A DNA stretch of 64,000 bases from Thermoanaerobacter wiegelii Rt8.B1. GTDB lineage: Bacteria > Bacillota > Thermoanaerobacteria > Thermoanaerobacterales > Thermoanaerobacteraceae. The position numbers and the translations under genes were made by a program. The notes under the pieces are model-generated. The model saw only the letters and a list, made by a program, of their open reading frames with translations. It was not told where the DNA came from and ran no database searches. Below are positions 10,408-21,447 of this stretch, one piece after another (position 1 is the first letter of the stretch; every line of letters starts with the position of its first letter). The stretch covers positions 2,277,501 to 2,341,500 of the forward strand of contig NC_015958.1 in the NCBI RefSeq assembly GCF_000147695.2. The letters run 5' to 3'.

Positions 10408-10806
10408 TCACCAAATGTAGCAAATAACTTCTCCTCCAACTCCTGCTTTTCTTGCTTCTTTATCTGTCATGATTCCCTTTGATGTTGAAATAATTGCAAT
10501 ACCCAATCCTCCTAATACTCTTGGCAATTCATCGTGCCTTGCATATACTCTCAAACCAGGTTTGCTTATTCTTTTCAAACCAGATATAACTCTTTCTTTG
10601 TTAGGGCCATACTTTAATGTTAGTTTGAGAATACCACCTTTTCCATCGTCTATTTCTTCTACTGATTTTATAAACCCTTCTTTTAGCATAATCATTGCAA
10701 TAGCCCTTTTCATGTTTGAAGCAGGTATTTCTACTGTTTCATGTCTTGCAATGTTCGCATTTCTTATTCGAGTTAGCATATCTGCTATAGGATCTGTCAT
10801 TACCAT
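10408..10806 (-). CDS. rpsH: 30S ribosomal protein S8
   Basis: Early 16S rRNA-binding protein; in Escherichia coli it also represses the spc operon by binding its mRNA. The 132-residue sequence starts [18 protein letters not shown] and ends [11 protein letters not shown], with the family signature [20 protein letters not shown] lies 7 nt before the ATG. The gene sits between rpsN and rplF. Confidence 0.97.
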   Translation of the reverse strand: MVMTDPIADMLTRIRNANIARHETVEIPASNMKRAIAMIMLKEGFIKSVEEIDDGKGGILKLTLKYGPNKERVISGLKRISKPGLRVYARHDELPRVLGGLGIAIISTSKGIMTDKEARKAGVGGEVICYIW

Positions 10807-10824
10807 TGTACTACCTCCCCTCTT

Positions 10825-11010
10825 TTACCAACTTGCTTTTTTAACACCTGGTATCATTCCTTGATGGGCATACTTTCTGAAGCATATACGGCACATGCCA
10901 AATTTCCTCAAGTATGCATGAGGTCTGCCACAAATTTTGCACCTATTGTATTCTCTTGTCTTGTATTTTTGAGGCTTTTGCTGCTTTACTATCAAAGCCT
11001 TTCTTGCCAT
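10825..11010 (-). CDS. rpsN: 30S ribosomal protein S14, zinc type
   Basis: Short (61-residue) zinc-binding S14 of the small-subunit head, often called rpsZ. It carries two C-x2-C pairs (CKIC near residue 24 and CRIC near 40), so it is the C+ form. The longer zinc-free paralogue used under zinc starvation is not in this window. Its position between rplE and rpsH is standard. Confidence 0.97.
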
Positions 11011-11026
11011 ATAATTTTACCCTCCT

Positions 11027-11566
11027 TTACTTTGCAAATGGCATACCTAAAAGTTCTAACAATCCCTTCGCTTCTTCATCGGTTTTAGCAGTTGTAACAA
11101 TAATTATATCCATTCCTCTTATCTTATCTATCTTATCATAGTCAATTTCAGGAAAAATTAATTGTTCTTTGATTCCTAAAGCATAATTCCCTCTTCCATC
11201 GAAAGAATTAGGAGAAACTCCTTTGAAGTCTCTCACACGAGGCAAAGCTATATTGAAAAGTTTATCCATAAATTCATACATTCTTTCTCCGCGCAAAGTA
11301 ACTTTTACTCCAATTGGCATTCCCTTACGAATTTTGAAATTTGCGATTGACCTTTTAGCTCTTGTAATAACTGGTTTTTGTCCCGCAATCATTGTCAAAT
11401 CATTGACTGCTGCTTCCAGCGCCTTAGGATTTTCTTTTGCTTCACCCACACCTATATTTATAACAACTTTTTCAACTTTAGGAACCTGCATTATATTTTT
11501 ATAGCCAAAACGTTCCATCAGCGCTGGCACAACTTCTTTTTCGTATTTTTCTCTCAGCCTTGACAT
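11027..11566 (-). CDS. rplE: 50S ribosomal protein L5
   Basis: 5S rRNA-binding protein of the central protuberance, contacting P-site tRNA and S13. The 179-residue product begins [22 protein letters not shown] and shows the family block [18 protein letters not shown] and [22 protein letters not shown]. Full length, in the standard order between rplX and rpsN. Confidence 0.97.
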   Translation of the reverse strand: MSRLREKYEKEVVPALMERFGYKNIMQVPKVEKVVINIGVGEAKENPKALEAAVNDLTMIAGQKPVITRAKRSIANFKIRKGMPIGVKVTLRGERMYEFMDKLFNIALPRVRDFKGVSPNSFDGRGNYALGIKEQLIFPEIDYDKIDKIRGMDIIIVTTAKTDEEAKGLLELLGMPFAK

Positions 11567-11590
11567 AATGAGCCTCCTTCCTTTTTATAA

Positions 11591-11914
11591 TTATAGCGTT
11601 TCATTGCACCTCTTGCAGTAACGTACTTTTTCGCCATTTTCAAGGACTTTTACCCCATAGCGAACTCCTCTTCCACAATTTTCACAATAGAGCATAACCT
11701 TCGAACTGTAAATTGGCGCTTCTTGGTGAATTATTCCACCTGGTTTTTGCGGATTTGTCGATTTCCTGTGTTTTGTCACAACATTAACGCCTTCCACAAT
11801 TACTTTGCCTTCTTTAGGAAAGGCTTGCAATACTTTGCCTTTCTTACCTTTATCCTTACCTGAAATTACAACAACCATATCTCCTTTTTTTACGTGCAAT
11901 TTATTCTGTGCCAT
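11591..11914 (-). CDS. rplX: 50S ribosomal protein L24 with C-terminal Cys4 ribbon
   Basis: Assembly-initiating large-subunit protein with an N-terminal KOW motif ([19 protein letters not shown], residues 8-26). The 107-residue form ends in two C-x2-C pairs (YCENC and YCKRC, near residues 80 and 100), a probable zinc ribbon that many Firmicute L24 proteins share. It lies between rplN (12 nt) and rplE. Confidence 0.96.
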   Translation of the reverse strand: MAQNKLHVKKGDMVVVISGKDKGKKGKVLQAFPKEGKVIVEGVNVVTKHRKSTNPQKPGGIIHQEAPIYSSKVMLYCENCGRGVRYGVKVLENGEKVRYCKRCNETL

Positions 11915-11926
11915 TTTCCACCCTCC

Positions 11927-12295
11927 TTAAAGCACTTCAGGAGCCAAAGAAATAATTTTCATGAAGTCTTTTTCTCTCAATTCTCTTGCAACTGGTCCAA
12001 AAATACGAGTACCTCTTGGTTGTTTATCATCCCTTATAATAACCGCAGCATTATCGTCAAATCTTATATAAGTGCCATCTTTTCGAGCAATTCCTTTCTT
12101 TGTCCTTACGATTACTGCTTTAACAACTTCACCTTTTTTCACAACACCACCGGGTGTTGCACTTTTTACAGAAGCAACTATTACATCTCCTACATTTGAA
12201 AACTTTCTATTTGAACCGCCTTCCAAGCGAATACACATAATTTCTTTTGCACCTGTATTATCTGCTACTTTCAATCGAGTTTGAGGTTGAATCAT
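11927..12295 (-). CDS. rplN: 50S ribosomal protein L14
   Basis: Large-subunit protein at the intersubunit face, and the docking site of the silencing factor RsfS in other bacteria. The 122-residue sequence [22 protein letters not shown]...[14 protein letters not shown] is complete and highly typical. It is placed between rpsQ and rplX in the S10-spc junction. Confidence 0.97.
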   Translation of the reverse strand: MIQPQTRLKVADNTGAKEIMCIRLEGGSNRKFSNVGDVIVASVKSATPGGVVKKGEVVKAVIVRTKKGIARKDGTYIRFDDNAAVIIRDDKQPRGTRIFGPVARELREKDFMKIISLAPEVL

Positions 12296-12316
12296 TTGAG
12301 TTTACCTCCTTTCAAA

Positions 12317-12571
12317 TTATTCAGCTCTTTTAACTATTTCAACTAATCTCCATCTTTTTTCTTTGCTAAGTGGTCTTGTTTCCATTATCTTTACTATATC
12401 TCCAACATTGCATACATTATTTTCATCGTGAACTTTGAACTTTTTAGTTCTTTTTATTGTCTTTCCATAAAGAGGATGTCTTACTCTGTCTTCTACAGCA
12501 ACTACAATAGTTTTTTGCATTTTATTGCTTACTACTGTTCCAATTCTAACTTTCCTGTGACCTCTTTCCAA
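12317..12571 (-). CDS. rpsQ: 30S ribosomal protein S17
   Basis: OB-fold protein of the small-subunit body. It has 84 residues: a short basic N-terminus ([21 protein letters not shown]) and the conserved [19 protein letters not shown]. It lies 17 nt after rpmC. The start is plausible: GGAGGGC stands 6-7 nt before a codon read as initiator Met (TTG). Confidence 0.95.
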   Translation of the reverse strand: MERGHRKVRIGTVVSNKMQKTIVVAVEDRVRHPLYGKTIKRTKKFKVHDENNVCNVGDIVKIMETRPLSKEKRWRLVEIVKRAE

Positions 12572-12588
12572 GTGAATGCCCTCCTTCC

Positions 12589-12798
12589 TTATGCTTTATT
12601 TTGCCTAATACCCAATTCCCGCTCTCTCAAAATTGTCTTTATTCTCGCAATTGTTTTTCTTACATCTCTTATCCTCATAGGGTTATCTAATTGGCCGGTA
12701 GCAAGTTGAAATCTCAAATTAAAAAGCTCTGCTTTTAAGTCCGAAAGCTTTTGAAGCAATTCCTCATTGGTAAGTTCTCTTATTTCCTTAGCTTTCAT
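12589..12798 (-). CDS. rpmC: 50S ribosomal protein L29
   Basis: Two-helix protein at the tunnel exit, forming part of the SRP and trigger-factor docking site with L23. From ATG 12798 it has 69 residues ([22 protein letters not shown]) and the motif [16 protein letters not shown]. The ATG overlaps the end of rplP by 11 nt, and its ribosome site (GGTGG) lies inside rplP. Longer in-frame readings are not supported. Confidence 0.96.
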   Translation of the reverse strand: MKAKEIRELTNEELLQKLSDLKAELFNLRFQLATGQLDNPMRIRDVRKTIARIKTILRERELGIRQNKA

Positions 12799-13222
12799 TA
12801 TCTTCACCACCCAATTCTTCACGTTTTAAAAACTTTGTCTTTATAGGCAGTTTATGCATTGCAAGCCTTAAAGCCTCTTTTGCAACTTCTTCTGATACTC
12901 CACCTATTTCAAAAAGAACTCTACCTGGCTTTACAACTGCTACCCAAAATTCTGGTGACCCCTTCCCTGAACCCATACGAGTTTCAGCAGGTTTTTTAGT
13001 AACCGGCTTATCAGGGAAAATTTTTATCCACACTTTTCCGCCTCTTTTTATAAACCTCGTCATTGCAACCCTTGCTGCCTCAATTTGGGTGGCTGTAATC
13101 CAACCAGGTTCCAGCGCTTGCAACCCATATTCTCCATAAGTCAGGGTATTACCACGAGTAGCATTTCCTTTTATTCTGCCCCGTTGTTGTTTTCTGTATT
13201 TCACTCTTTTTGGCATTAACAT
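12788..13222 (-). CDS. rplP: 50S ribosomal protein L16
   Basis: Late-assembly protein that organises the A-site and 5S rRNA region. The 144-residue protein begins [19 protein letters not shown] and shows the family's [17 protein letters not shown] block. ATG 13222, with AGGAGG 10 nt upstream, is preferred over ATG 13216. It starts 3 nt after the rpsC stop and overlaps rpmC. Confidence 0.96.
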   Translation of the reverse strand: MLMPKRVKYRKQQRGRIKGNATRGNTLTYGEYGLQALEPGWITATQIEAARVAMTRFIKRGGKVWIKIFPDKPVTKKPAETRMGSGKGSPEFWVAVVKPGRVLFEIGGVSEEVAKEALRLAMHKLPIKTKFLKREELGGEDNES

Positions 13223-13225
13223 GTT

Positions 13226-13891
13226 TTACTTACCTCCTTCCGCGGTTACCTGCTTTTTAGGCTGTGGCAGTATCTCTCCTTTATTTATCCAAACTTTTAC
13301 TCCTATTTTCCCATAAGTAGTATTTGCCTCTGCAAAGCCATAGTCAATATCCGCTCTTAAAGTTTGAAGCGGTACAACTCCTTCATGATACCTTTCAGTA
13401 CGAGCAATTTCTGCACCAGCCAATCTACCCGAACAAGCAATTTTGATACCTTTAGCACCTAATTTCATCGCTCTTGCTATAGCTTGTTTCATAGCCCTTC
13501 TATAGGATATCCTTTTTTCAATTTGAGCTGCAATATTCTCAGCTACTAGTTGTGCACTAAGTTCAGGAGTTTTGACTTCCACAATATTAAGGATAACTGT
13601 CTTATTAGTCATTTTTTCCAATTCTTCTCTTAACTTGTCAATACCTGCTCCACCTTTGCCAATTACCATTCCTGGTTTTGCAGCATGAATATCTATTTTT
13701 ATCCTATTGGACGCTCTCTCAATAACTATTTTAGGAATCCCAGCTGAATACAGTTTTTCTTTTATATAGTTTCTTATTTTAATATCTTCTATTAAGAGTT
13801 TTGAAAAATCTTTGTCATTCGCATACCATTTAGCTAGCCAATCTTGTGTAACTCCAACTCTAAGTCCATATGGATGTACCTTTTGGCCCAC
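13226..13891 (-). CDS. rpsC: 30S ribosomal protein S3
   Basis: Protein of the mRNA entry tunnel with helicase activity together with S4 and S5. The 221-residue product has an N-terminal KH domain ([18 protein letters not shown] near residue 75) and the C-terminal domain with [17 protein letters not shown] and [14 protein letters not shown]. Standard order rplV-rpsC-rplP. Confidence 0.97.
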   Translation of the reverse strand: MGQKVHPYGLRVGVTQDWLAKWYANDKDFSKLLIEDIKIRNYIKEKLYSAGIPKIVIERASNRIKIDIHAAKPGMVIGKGGAGIDKLREELEKMTNKTVILNIVEVKTPELSAQLVAENIAAQIEKRISYRRAMKQAIARAMKLGAKGIKIACSGRLAGAEIARTERYHEGVVPLQTLRADIDYGFAEANTTYGKIGVKVWINKGEILPQPKKQVTAEGGK

Positions 13892-13904
13892 GCATATCCC
13901 TCCT

Positions 13905-14240
13905 TTATTCTTTTTCCTTCACGACTATCGTTATATGACTGGTTCTCTTCCTCATAATATCTGCTCTTCCCATCGCTCTTGGGAAAACTCTCTTCATTGT
14001 AGGGCCTTCATCTGCCACAGCCTTTGCTACATACAGATTATCTCTATTCATTCCATGGTTATTTTCAGCATTAGCAATGGCTGATTTAAGAACCTTGGCA
14101 ACTATTCCTGAGGCTCTTTTTGGAGTAAACCTTAAAATAGTTAAGGCTTCATCCACATGCTTGCCACGAATCAGGTTAAGAACTAATCTTACCTTTCGAG
14201 GCGAAATTCTTACATATCTGGCTATTGCCCTTGCCTCCAC
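13905..14240 (-). CDS. rplV: 50S ribosomal protein L22
   Basis: Globular protein whose long beta-hairpin lines the peptide exit tunnel, where macrolide-resistance mutations map in other bacteria. The 111-residue sequence is complete ([19 protein letters not shown] ... [14 protein letters not shown]), and the hairpin tip residues [13 protein letters not shown] are wild type in appearance. Confidence 0.97.
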   Translation of the reverse strand: MEARAIARYVRISPRKVRLVLNLIRGKHVDEALTILRFTPKRASGIVAKVLKSAIANAENNHGMNRDNLYVAKAVADEGPTMKRVFPRAMGRADIMRKRTSHITIVVKEKE

Positions 14241-14257
14241 GTTATCTCCTCCTTTGC

Positions 14258-14539
14258 CTATTTAACTTTGGAAGTTTTTTCAGTATCAGCATGTCCGTGG
14301 AAGGTTCGAGTAGGAGCAAATTCTCCTAACTTGTGCCCTACCATCGCTTCAGTTATATAAACAGGTACATGCTTTCTGCCGTCATGAACAGCTATTGTAT
14401 GTCCAACCATTTCTGGCACAATTGTCGAGCTCCTTGACCATGTTTTGATTACTTTTTTCTCATTCTTTTTATTCATTTCAACAATCTTTTTAAGAAGTTT
14501 TGGATCAACATAGGGACCTTTTTTTACAGATCTGCTCAA
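14258..14539 (-). CDS. rpsS: 30S ribosomal protein S19
   Basis: Head protein forming a complex with S13. It has 93 residues, starting [19 protein letters not shown], with the signature [32 protein letters not shown] in the centre. It lies 22 nt after rplB. Confidence 0.97.
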
Positions 14540-14561
14540 GGCATTGACCTCCTTTCACCAA

Positions 14562-15389
14562 CTATTTGCGTCTCTTAATGATAAATTTATCAGAAGCTTT
14601 ACCTTTCTTACGTGTCTTATAACCCAATGCAGGCTTGCCCCATGGTGTAAGTGGCCCTGGATGTCCGATAGGTGCTTTACCTTCACCACCACCATGTGGA
14701 TGGTCAACCGGATTCATCGCTGAACCTCTAACAGTTGGTCTTCTTCCAAGCCATCTTGACCTTCCTGCTTTACCTATCTTTACATTTTCATGGTCTAAAT
14801 TTGATACTTGTCCAATGGTTGCACGACAGTCAGCCTTTATCAATCTAATTTCTCCTGAAGGCATTCTAACTTGAACATAATCCCCCTCTTTAGCCATAAG
14901 CTGTGCCGCTGTACCTGCCGCTCTCACTAATTGTCCACCTTTTCCTGGTATAAGCTCGATGTTATGGATTATTGTACCTACAGGAATATTCCTTAAAGGC
15001 AAAGCATTTCCTACCTTAATGTCCACATTTTCACCAGATTCTACTATATCTCCCACTTTTAGTCCATAAGGAGCAATGATATATCTTTTTTCCCCATCTA
15101 AATAATGTATAAGTGCAATATAAGCTGTTCTATTTGGATCGTACTCAATAGCAGCAACTTTTCCTGGTACTCCGTCCTTATCTCTCTTGAAATCTATAAT
15201 CCTATATTTTCTCTTATGTCCGCCACCACGATGTCTGACAGTAATTCTCCCGTATACATTTCTTCCACCTGTTTTAGTTAAAGTAACAACTAAGGATTTC
15301 TCTGGCTTATCCTTAGTAACTTCCTCAAAAGTTAATACCGTCATTTGACGTCTGCCGGGAGATGTCGGCTTAAAAGATTTTATTCCCAT
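14562..15389 (-). CDS. rplB: 50S ribosomal protein L2
   Basis: Large primary 23S rRNA-binding protein near the peptidyl-transferase centre, needed for subunit association. The 275-residue protein shows [13 protein letters not shown] near residue 50 and the C-terminal signature [11 protein letters not shown], with the conserved histidine. Its codons end often in T (ACT, GTT, GGT), in clear contrast with the tuf gene 2 kb upstream. Confidence 0.98.
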   Translation of the reverse strand: MGIKSFKPTSPGRRQMTVLTFEEVTKDKPEKSLVVTLTKTGGRNVYGRITVRHRGGGHKRKYRIIDFKRDKDGVPGKVAAIEYDPNRTAYIALIHYLDGEKRYIIAPYGLKVGDIVESGENVDIKVGNALPLRNIPVGTIIHNIELIPGKGGQLVRAAGTAAQLMAKEGDYVQVRMPSGEIRLIKADCRATIGQVSNLDHENVKIGKAGRSRWLGRRPTVRGSAMNPVDHPHGGGEGKAPIGHPGPLTPWGKPALGYKTRKKGKASDKFIIKRRK

Positions 15390-15413
15390 TTCTTTCCCTC
15401 CTTAAACTTAAAA

Positions 15414-15707
15414 TTATGCCTGCAACCCTTCAAAGAATTCGATACCTTTACTATCTGGAGTAAGCTTCACTATTGCTTTTTTGTAAGCTTCTGTCCTTCC
15501 TTCATATTTTCCCATTCTCTTTGGCTTTCCTTTGTAATTCATTGTATATACTTTTTCCACCTTGACCCCAAATATGTCTTCTACAGCTTTCTTTATTTGA
15601 ATTTTATTTGCTCTTTTATCCACAATAAAAGTATATTTTCTCTCACTCATGAGGTTCATACTTTTTTCAGTTATTACTGGGCGTATTATAATGTCGCGTG
15701 CCTCCAT
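15414..15707 (-). CDS. rplW: 50S ribosomal protein L23
   Basis: Tunnel-exit protein and main docking site for trigger factor and SRP. It has 97 residues ([20 protein letters not shown]) and the conserved [21 protein letters not shown]. The start overlaps the rplD stop by one base (TAATG), implying coupled translation. Confidence 0.97.
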   Translation of the reverse strand: MEARDIIIRPVITEKSMNLMSERKYTFIVDKRANKIQIKKAVEDIFGVKVEKVYTMNYKGKPKRMGKYEGRTEAYKKAIVKLTPDSKGIEFFEGLQA

Positions 15708-16327
15708 TAGGCGTACACCTCCTCGACTATGCCCACGGCATCCTTTGTTATGATAAACTTGTCGTATTTTAAAATATCATAAGTATTCAAATAATTAGCA
15801 TATAAAGTTTTAACACCTGGTATATTTCTTGCTGAAAGTTCTACGTTCTTTTCCCCTTCAGGTACCACTATTAACGCGCTATCAACATTAAAATTCTTAA
15901 GGAGTTCAACAACTTTTTTAGTCTTTGGCTGATCTAATTTGAATTCATCTAATACAATTATCTCGTTATCTCTAACTTTAGATGAAAGAGCAGATTTTAA
16001 AGCCAATCTTTTTACTTTTTTAGGTAACTTATAGCTGTAATCTCTTGGCTTTGGTCCAAAGACAATACCACCTTTAATCCATTGAGGAGCTCTTATACTT
16101 CCTTGACGTGCTCTTCCTGTTCCCTTTTGTCTCCAAGGCTTTCTTCCACCACCACGAACTTCGCCGCGGGTTTTGGTCGAATGGGTACCCTGCCTTTGAT
16201 TCGCCAAATAATTTAGCACTGCTTCATGCATAACAGGAACATTTACTGGCACGCCAAAAACTGAATCCTTTAGTTCTATTTCTCCTACCTGTTCCCCTTT
16301 TACGTTGTAAACCGCTACCTTAGGCAT
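15707..16327 (-). CDS. rplD: 50S ribosomal protein L4
   Basis: Tunnel-wall protein; in Escherichia coli it is also the autoregulator of the S10 operon. From ATG 16327 it has 206 residues ([19 protein letters not shown]), with the loop [28 protein letters not shown] that reaches into the tunnel. AAAGGAGG stands 7 nt before this ATG; the ATG further up at 16348 lies before the ribosome site and was rejected. Confidence 0.97.
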   Translation of the reverse strand: MPKVAVYNVKGEQVGEIELKDSVFGVPVNVPVMHEAVLNYLANQRQGTHSTKTRGEVRGGGRKPWRQKGTGRARQGSIRAPQWIKGGIVFGPKPRDYSYKLPKKVKRLALKSALSSKVRDNEIIVLDEFKLDQPKTKKVVELLKNFNVDSALIVVPEGEKNVELSARNIPGVKTLYANYLNTYDILKYDKFIITKDAVGIVEEVYA

Positions 16328-16344
16328 CTTTCTTCCTCCTTTCA

Positions 16345-16977
16345 TCACTTGCTCTTCACGGAATCTTTTATAATGAGCAAGGAACCTTTAGGTCCTGGCA
16401 CTGATCCTTTTACTAACAATAAATTTAATTCAGGATCAACTTTTACAACTTCGAGGTTTTGTATAGTTACTCTTTCATGTCCCATATGCCCAGGCATAAT
16501 TTTGCCTTTAAAAGTTCTTCCTGGGTCTGTGGTAGCACCCATCGAACCTACTCTTCTATGATATTTGGAACCGTGAGACATAGGTCCTCTATTAGCGCCA
16601 TATCTCTTTACAACACCTGCAAAGCCTTTACCTTTTGAAATACCTGTTACATCTACTCTATCTCCTGGTTTAAAAATATCTACCTTTATTTCGCTACCTA
16701 CTTCATATCCATTTATGTCATCTAACTTAAATTCTCTTAAATATCTCTTAAAAGGCACTCCTACTTTTTTAAAATGCCCTATTAAAGGTTTTGTAAGTCT
16801 TTTCTCTTTAACATCTCCAAAACCAACTTGAATAGCATTGTATCCATCAGTCTCCACTGTTTTTTTCTGTACGACAACACAAGGACCTGCTTCAATTACT
16901 GTGACAGGAATTACTTCTCCTTTTTCATTAAATATTTGTGTCATACCGTGCTTTTTACCTAAAATACCTTTTTTCAT
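16345..16977 (-). CDS. rplC: 50S ribosomal protein L3
   Basis: Early-assembly protein whose extension reaches the peptidyl-transferase centre. From ATG 16977 it has 210 residues ([16 protein letters not shown]), with the conserved GTSKGKGF-like block ([18 protein letters not shown]) and [18 protein letters not shown] at 16989 is in frame but touches the AGGAGG ribosome site, so the ATG is preferred. Confidence 0.97.
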   Translation of the reverse strand: MKKGILGKKHGMTQIFNEKGEVIPVTVIEAGPCVVVQKKTVETDGYNAIQVGFGDVKEKRLTKPLIGHFKKVGVPFKRYLREFKLDDINGYEVGSEIKVDIFKPGDRVDVTGISKGKGFAGVVKRYGANRGPMSHGSKYHRRVGSMGATTDPGRTFKGKIMPGHMGHERVTIQNLEVVKVDPELNLLLVKGSVPGPKGSLLIIKDSVKSK

Positions 16978-17060
16978 TCTTTTATCCACCTCCTGAAATC
17001 AGCGGACGCTTTTGCGTCTTAATTTCTTTTTTATTTTTTTGTTTCTTTCCTTATTACCTT

Positions 17061-17369
17061 TTACAGTTTTATTTCAATATCCACACCAGATGGTAAATCT
17101 AATCTCATAAGAGCATCTACTGTCTTAGGTGTTGGATTTAAAATATCAATTAATCTCTTATGAGTTCTTATCTCAAACTGTTCTCTTGAATCTTTATATT
17201 TGTGAGGAGCTCTTAAAATAGTTATAATATCTTTTTCTGTTGGCAATGGAATAGGTCCAGAAACCTCTGCACCTGTCCTCTTTGCAGTCTCCACTATCTT
17301 TTGAGCCGATTGATCTAAAATAGCATGGTCAAAAGCCTTTAAACGTATGCGAATTTTTTGCTTGGGCAT
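17061..17369 (-). CDS. rpsJ: 30S ribosomal protein S10
   Basis: Small-subunit protein and, as NusE, a partner of NusB in transcription antitermination. From ATG 17369 it has 102 residues ([19 protein letters not shown]), with [20 protein letters not shown] conserved. AAGGAGGG precedes this ATG, so an upstream in-frame extension to 17402 was rejected. It is the first gene of the S10 operon. Confidence 0.97.
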   Translation of the reverse strand: MPKQKIRIRLKAFDHAILDQSAQKIVETAKRTGAEVSGPIPLPTEKDIITILRAPHKYKDSREQFEIRTHKRLIDILNPTPKTVDALMRLDLPSGVDIEIKL

Positions 17370-17470
17370 TTTACTTTCCCTCCTTCTATCAATCCTCAAC
17401 ACTTTTCTATATCCACATATCCAGGCGTTTTATTGTCAAAAAAAATCTTACCTGCGACACCAGCTTTAAT

Positions 17471-17499
17471 ATTTTATCTCAAGTTCTAAATCATTGCAA
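17471..17499 (-). promoter_or_regulatory. Possible promoter of the S10 operon
   Basis: On the minus strand TTGCAA (17494-17499) and TAAAAT (17471-17476) are separated by 17 nt, about 100 nt before rpsJ. The -35 is only a partial match, so readthrough from tuf may matter as much. Confidence 0.4.
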
Positions 17500-17513
17500 G
17501 ACTTGACATATCA

Positions 17514-17555
17514 ATATTTTTGTGCTAGTAGCAGCTGCTATTAGCACAAAAATAT
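17514..17555. repeat. Long perfect-looking hairpin between tuf and rpsJ
   Basis: A 19-bp inverted repeat (arms 17514-17532 and 17537-17555, one G-U pair) has the 4-nt loop AGCT. The T-run lies on the 5' arm and the A-run on the 3' arm in either direction, and no T-tract follows, so it is not a classical intrinsic terminator. It may mark an mRNA processing site or the 3' end of the str operon. Confidence 0.8.
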
Positions 17556-17559
17556 GATG

Positions 17560-18762
17560 CTATTCTATGATAGCTGACACGACGCCAGCACCTACTGTAC
17601 GGCCGCCTTCTCTTATAGCAAACTTCAAACCTTCTTCCATCGCTATCGGTGTTATTAACTCTACTTTTATCGTTACGTGGTCCCCTGGCATTACCATCTC
17701 TACTCCATCCGGTAAGTTTATTACACCTGTCACGTCTGTCGTCCTAAAGTAAAATTGTGGCCTGTATCCATTGAAAAATGGTGTGTGCCTTCCTCCTTCT
17801 TCCTTCGTCAATACGTAAACTTGTGCCTCAAATTTCGTGTGCGGCTTTATCGTCCCTGGCTTCGCTAATACTTGCCCTCTCTCTACTTCGTCCCTCTGTA
17901 CTCCTCTTAATAATACTCCTATGTTGTCTCCTGCTTGCGCCTCATCCAGTGTCTTCCTGAACATCTCTACCCCTGTTACTACTGTCTTCCTTGATTCCGT
18001 CGTCAATCCTATTATCTCTACTTCGTCTCCTACCTTTACCTTCCCTCTCTCTACTCTCCCTGTCGCAACAGTTCCTCTTCCTGTTATCGTAAATACGTCC
18101 TCTACTGGCATTAAGAATGGCTTGTCTATGTCTCTCTCCGGTGTCGGTATATATTCGTCTACTACATCCATTAACTGCCATATCTTCCCGCACCATTCGC
18201 ACTCTCTCTTGCCACATCCACACTCTAATGCCTTAAGTGCTGACCCTACTACTATCGGTGTGTCATCCCCCGGAAACTCATATTCATTCAATAATTCCCT
18301 TACTTCCATCTCTACTAATTCTATTAATTCTGGATCGTCTACCATGTCTGCCTTGTTTAAAAATACTACTATATATGGCACTCCTACCTGCCTCGCCAAT
18401 AATATGTGTTCCCTCGTCTGTGGCATCGGTCCGTCTGCTGCTGATACTACTAATATCGCCCCGTCCATCTGTGCTGCCCCTGTTATCATGTTCTTTACAT
18501 AGTCAGCATGACCTGGACAGTCTACGTGCGCATAGTGCCTCTTCTCTGTCTCATATTCTACGTGAGTCGTGTTTATCGTTATTCCCCTTGCTCTCTCCTC
18601 CGGCGCCTTGTCTATCTCGTCATATCCCTTCGCCTCTGCCATTCCTGCCTTCGATAATACCATCGTTATCGCTGCTGTCAACGTCGTCTTACCATGGTCT
18701 ACGTGACCTATCGTCCCTACGTTTACGTGGGGCTTCTTCCTCTCAAATTTTTGCTTCGCCAT
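17560..18762 (-). CDS. tuf: Elongation factor Tu, copy 1 (str operon)
   Basis: GTPase that brings aminoacyl-tRNA to the ribosomal A-site. The 400-residue protein has G1 GHVDHGKT near residue 19, the effector threonine in RGITI, G3 DCPGHADY, G4 NKAD and G5 SALK, then beta-barrel domains 2 and 3. After SALKALE the G domain carries an insertion with four cysteines ([11 protein letters not shown], about residues 180-190), absent from the E. coli protein and possibly metal-binding. Codon use is odd: Ile is nearly always ATA, and purine-ending codons dominate. It follows fusA by 14 nt. The protein is identical to copy 2 (33222-34424). Confidence 0.98.
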   Translation of the reverse strand: MAKQKFERKKPHVNVGTIGHVDHGKTTLTAAITMVLSKAGMAEAKGYDEIDKAPEERARGITINTTHVEYETEKRHYAHVDCPGHADYVKNMITGAAQMDGAILVVSAADGPMPQTREHILLARQVGVPYIVVFLNKADMVDDPELIELVEMEVRELLNEYEFPGDDTPIVVGSALKALECGCGKRECEWCGKIWQLMDVVDEYIPTPERDIDKPFLMPVEDVFTITGRGTVATGRVERGKVKVGDEVEIIGLTTESRKTVVTGVEMFRKTLDEAQAGDNIGVLLRGVQRDEVERGQVLAKPGTIKPHTKFEAQVYVLTKEEGGRHTPFFNGYRPQFYFRTTDVTGVINLPDGVEMVMPGDHVTIKVELITPIAMEEGLKFAIREGGRTVGAGVVSAIIE

Positions 18763-18783
18763 CCTCTTTTCCTCCTTTACTTC
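17564..18783 (-). repeat. 1220-nt direct repeat, tuf copy 1
   Basis: This block matches 33226-34445 wherever compared; reading frames on three other registers also translate identically, so the DNA is essentially identical. The match ends within the last codon (GAA TAG here, GAG TAA in copy 2) and, at the other end, inside the fusA stop region (GAAGTAA). Confidence 0.9.
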
Positions 18784-20846
18784 TTTTCTAATATTTGATC
18801 AGCAATATTTTTAGGAACTTCCTCATAATGATGGAACTGCATAGTGTAAGTTCCTCTTCCTTGAGTTTTTGACCTTAAATCAGTGGCATATCCAAACATT
18901 TCAGCAAGTGGCACAAATGCTCTTATAACTTGGGCTCCAGCTCTTGCTTCCATTCCTTCAACTCTTCCACGTCGTGCATTTATATCTCCTATTATATCTC
19001 CCATGTATTCTTCTGGAACCACAACTTCCACTTTCATAATAGGTTCCAAAAGAACAGGATTTGCCTTTTTCATACCTTCCTTAAATGCTATAGAACCAGC
19101 TATTTTAAATGCCATATCTGAGGAGTCAACTTCATGGTAAGAACCATCTACCAATGCCACTTTTACATCGATAACAGGATATCCTCCAAGAACACCGTTT
19201 TGCATAGCTTCTTGAACACCTGCGTCAACTGCAGGAATATATTCTTTTGGAATAACTCCTCCTACAATGCGGTTTTCAAATGTATAGCCTTCTCCTCTTG
19301 GAGCAGGTTCCATCTCCAGCCAAACATGACCATACTGACCACGTCCACCAGACTGCCTGATAAATTTACCTTCAATTTTAACAGGTTTAGTGATAGTCTC
19401 TTTGTAAGCAACTTGAGGCTTACCTACATTGCAATCAACATTAAACTCTCTTCTTAGCCTATCAACAATTATCTCTAAGTGCAATTCTCCCATACCAGCT
19501 ATTATTGTCTGTCCTGTCTCTTGGTCAGTATATGTCTTAAAAGTAGGGTCTTCTTCAGCTAGTTTCAATAAAGCCATAGTCATTTTTTCTTGAGCAGCTT
19601 TAGTCTTAGGCTCTATAGCAACAGAAATAACTGGTTCTGGAAAATCCATTGATTCTAAAAGTATTGGATGATTCTCATCACAGAGCGTATCTCCTGTTGT
19701 AGTATCTTTTAGTCCAACGGCTGCAACTATATCACCTGTGTATACAGCATCAATTTCTTCTCTGTGATTTGCATGCATTCGAAGGATTCTTCCTACTCTT
19801 TCTTTTTTACCTTTTGTAGAATTCAACACATATGACCCCGCATTTAAAGTCCCTGAATATACTCTAAAAAAAGCAAGTTTACCTACATAAGGGTCCGCCA
19901 TAATTTTAAATGCCAACGCTGAGAAAGGCTCTGAATCATCAGCTTTTCTCTCTATCTCTTCTCCTGTGCCTAATGCCATACCTTTTACCGGTGGCAAATC
20001 AAGTGGAGAAGGAAGATATCTCACTATCGCATCCAACATAGGCTGAATCCCTTTATTTTTATATGAAGAACCACAGACAACTGGTACTAATTCACCATTT
20101 ATAGTTCCTTTTCTTAAGGCTTTGTGGATCTCCTCTTCAGTTATTTCTTCACCTTCTAAATACTTTTCTAAAATAGTTTCATCTTGCTCAGAAACTGCCT
20201 CTAATAGTTTTTCTCTATACTCCTCAGCTAAATCTTTTAAATCATCAGGTATTTCAGTCTCATCCATTACAGTACCTAAATCATCTTCATATATTATGGC
20301 TTCCATTTTAATTAAATCCACAATGCCTCTGAAAGTATCTTCTTTTCCAATAGGAATTTGTATAGCTACAGGATTAGCTCCCAATCTTTCCTTTATCATT
20401 TTTATTACATTGAAAAAGTCAGCACCTATTATATCCATTTTATTTACATAAGCAATTCTCGGAACATGATATTTGTCAGCCTGTCTCCATACAGTTTCAG
20501 ATTGAGGTTCAACACCCTCTTTTGCAGAAAAAACCGCAACAGCTCCGTCTAATATTCTTAGAGACCTTTCAACTTCTACAGTAAAGTCCACGTGTCCCGG
20601 CGTATCAATAATGTTTATTTTATGCCCTTTCCAATAACAAGTAGTAGCCGCAGAAGTTATAGTTATACCTCTTTCCTGCTCTTGTACCATCCAGTCCATT
20701 GTAGCAGTACCTTCGTGGACTTCTCCTAACTTATGAACTTTTCCTGTGTAAAAAAGTATTCGCTCGGTAGTAGTGGTTTTTCCTGCATCTATATGCGCCA
20801 TAATACCAATGTTCCTAACTTTATCTAAGCTGTAGTCTCTTGGCAT
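18777..20846 (-). CDS. fusA: Elongation factor G
   Basis: Translocase GTPase that moves tRNA and mRNA after peptide-bond formation and, with RRF, recycles ribosomes. The 689-residue protein has G1 AHIDAGKTT near residue 17, switch RGITI, G3 DTPGHVDF, G4 NKMD, and C-terminal domains III-V with [11 protein letters not shown] and [18 protein letters not shown]. It lies in the str operon between rpsG and tuf. A diverged paralogue is at 57142-59181. Confidence 0.98.
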   Translation of the reverse strand: MPRDYSLDKVRNIGIMAHIDAGKTTTTERILFYTGKVHKLGEVHEGTATMDWMVQEQERGITITSAATTCYWKGHKINIIDTPGHVDFTVEVERSLRILDGAVAVFSAKEGVEPQSETVWRQADKYHVPRIAYVNKMDIIGADFFNVIKMIKERLGANPVAIQIPIGKEDTFRGIVDLIKMEAIIYEDDLGTVMDETEIPDDLKDLAEEYREKLLEAVSEQDETILEKYLEGEEITEEEIHKALRKGTINGELVPVVCGSSYKNKGIQPMLDAIVRYLPSPLDLPPVKGMALGTGEEIERKADDSEPFSALAFKIMADPYVGKLAFFRVYSGTLNAGSYVLNSTKGKKERVGRILRMHANHREEIDAVYTGDIVAAVGLKDTTTGDTLCDENHPILLESMDFPEPVISVAIEPKTKAAQEKMTMALLKLAEEDPTFKTYTDQETGQTIIAGMGELHLEIIVDRLRREFNVDCNVGKPQVAYKETITKPVKIEGKFIRQSGGRGQYGHVWLEMEPAPRGEGYTFENRIVGGVIPKEYIPAVDAGVQEAMQNGVLGGYPVIDVKVALVDGSYHEVDSSDMAFKIAGSIAFKEGMKKANPVLLEPIMKVEVVVPEEYMGDIIGDINARRGRVEGMEARAGAQVIRAFVPLAEMFGYATDLRSKTQGRGTYTMQFHHYEEVPKNIADQILEKK

Positions 20847-20897
20847 CTTCCATCCTCCTTTCTTGTCCCTTAGTTCACTACCCCCTATAAACTACTT

Positions 20898-21395
<498 letters not shown>

Positions 21396-21447
21396 TTACA
21401 CTAATTAACTCTACTAGATACATTTATAGCTCCATTTCATCTTTTTT

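Noticed and set aside
10386..10439. Upstream extension of rplF giving 198 residues
   Set aside because: The extra residues overlap rpsH and have no ribosome site; GTG 10385 gives the normal 180-residue L6.
17837..18502. 221-codon plus-strand frame over tuf (repeated at 33499-34164)
   Set aside because: Antisense shadow created by the unusual purine-ending codons of tuf; Ser/Pro/Thr-rich with no family match, and no promoter or ribosome site seen.
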